A stretch of DNA of 64,000 nucleotides, from contig NC_088320.1 of NCBI RefSeq assembly GCF_910592395.1, positions 12,522,501-12,586,500 of the forward strand, read 5' to 3'. The position numbers and the translations under genes were made by a program. Of this stretch, positions 62,801-64,000 are shown piece after piece (within the stretch, counting starts at the first letter, position 1; each line of letters starts with the position of its first letter). Below the pieces are notes generated by a model. It saw only the letters and a list, made by a program, of their open reading frames with translations. It searched no databases and was not told the DNA's origin. Origin of the DNA: Lineus longissimus. Lineage: Eukaryota > Nemertea > Pilidiophora > Heteronemertea > Lineidae.

Positions 62801-64000
62801 CTTTATGCCTCTGGTTGGTCCTTGCTAAAAATTAACTCTTTCTGTCTTCATGTACTTAGTACTACACAAGCTGTATTATTGAAGACCTGGTCAGACTCAT
62901 TTAATAGTGTGGGAGACCAAAATGAACAGAGTCCTACGCAAATACATTGTATGGCGGCGACGGTGTACACTGTGCATTGTCTTGCGGCATACTCTATCAG
63001 TCTACTCAGTGCTTGCTTTTACAAGTTGTAATCTGTCGATCGGCCGAATATGCGCAGCCAATCACATTTTTAATCCATTTCCGTAACATGGCACATTGCC
63101 AATTTTTGAACACCACAGGTGTACACAAAATGTGATATCAATCAAAAGTTAGTTTAAAACAAGTTTCACTACAAAATCTTCATTGCCCATGCTTAAATAC
63201 AGCAGGTACTGATGTACAAAATAATGTTGTACCTTACTTTTGAGAGGATTTAGGTTGTCCAGAAATAGATTAACAGTGCATCCGACAATCGAGTGCATTC
63301 TGCCATCGATTTTCAGGCATCTGTATTTGCTTCAAAAGTCACCAAATTTTGCGACACAAATTATTTCTCGGCCCTCTATCGCTTCATACACATTCAGAGA
63401 CATGATTCAGGGCTAACTGCACAGATATCTCCTCAAAATTTGTAAATCCATGAACGTTTTATCGGCATCATCATGATCATCGGTCCGGAATGTGATGCAT
63501 ATCATGCAATGCATGTGTGTATGTACACATGGATGTACAGCACGACAAAAATGCATGAAAATTAGGCTGGTGAAAAAAAGGTTGTTTTTCAAGCATCAGG
63601 CGACCAAATACATTGCCCGATGGCCAGTTGCACAAAATAGCATTCATAAGATTGAATCCATGAAATACGAATCCAGAAGTGAATTAGAAGGCGTATTATT
63701 CTGTGATTTTGGTTGGTGGAAAATACTTACTGCCAGTGTTTGTAATCCACGTGGTTCGAACTGGGCATGCGCTATCCTCACCGCTGGAGGAGTACCTCCC
63801 TCTAGCGTACCTCCATCCTGGTGCGGCTCTGACTTTTTATAAACAGGACATCGAAAGGATGAATAAAATGAGGAACACACGCTATTACATGTTATAAAAT
63901 ACATTTATTTTCATAATTCATCTTAACATACGATTATACAGCTTTATTTACCCAAAGAAATAAGACCTCGCCAGATCTCGGAAAGAAACGTGATCGCTTT
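62801..64000. other. no recognised gene
   Basis: Mixed sequence after the 586-bp repeats. The Helentron 5' terminus could lie here, but no terminal motif was found. A palindrome-like ctccctctagcgtacctcc stretch is near 63793. Open frames here have no known likeness. Confidence 0.4.

Overview
This is nuclear DNA of an animal, most likely a marine invertebrate. Genes are split by GT-AG introns, coding density is very low, and transposons of nearly every class are nested in each other. The recurrent strings taggcct and acatgtac, together with the transposon set, make me lean to an echinoderm, hemichordate or lancelet. That is an impression and not a demonstration. No rRNA, standalone tRNA gene, CRISPR array or bacterial operon was seen.

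Layout. 1-6415 is a near-perfect palindrome of two 3.2-kb arms around a 50-bp spacer, with 80-bp tandem repeats, arrays of a GCCGCCATCTTG-type motif, and the tail of a protein-coding exon at the outer end. 6.5-17.7 kb holds a three-exon gene for a small secreted four-cysteine peptide (9503-13741). It sits in the loop of an older, diverged inverted duplication (about 7.4-9.2 kb against 15.3-16.8 kb), and a dead LINE lies in its second intron. 18.4-23.8 kb holds a broken pogo/Tigger-like transposase, a frameshifted UDP-glycosyltransferase fragment, a tRNA-derived SINE and a solo-LTR-like repeat. 24-34 kb is stacked non-autonomous elements, including a 2.3-kb DNA element whose ends are built of CCCATATGGG-like palindromes and which carries a duplicated exon with a WFxNAR helix, and a 0.95-kb foldback repeat. 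31.7-37.6 kb contains exons of an unrecognised minus-strand gene with two MITEs nearby. 37.9-39.8 kb is a satellite-filled element with hAT-like flanks.

43.3-62.8 kb is the centre of interest. A large rolling-circle transposon of the Helentron (Helitron2) type lies on the minus strand. Its 2358-codon open ORF combines a probable cysteine protease, zinc-binding segments, an HUH Rep nuclease, a PIF1 helicase and an AP-type endonuclease. Downstream it has its own split OB-fold (RPA-like) gene. A complete 7.5-kb two-ORF LINE has inserted into the third RPA exon on the opposite strand, with a 10-bp target duplication. Removing the LINE and one target copy leaves the RPA frame continuous. The LINE is unusual in itself: its ORF1 carries an RNase H domain, a PHD finger, a coiled coil and an SGNH-hydrolase-like domain. 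Both elements have intact long ORFs and may be young. Upstream of the Helentron ORF lie a 29-bp minisatellite and three near-identical 586-bp tandem units.

The Helentron proteins would act together: Rep cleavage, helicase unwinding, ssDNA coating by the RPA-like protein. The LINE proteins form a separate retrotransposition set. Host genes are few: the peptide gene, the unrecognised 35-37 kb gene, and fragments.
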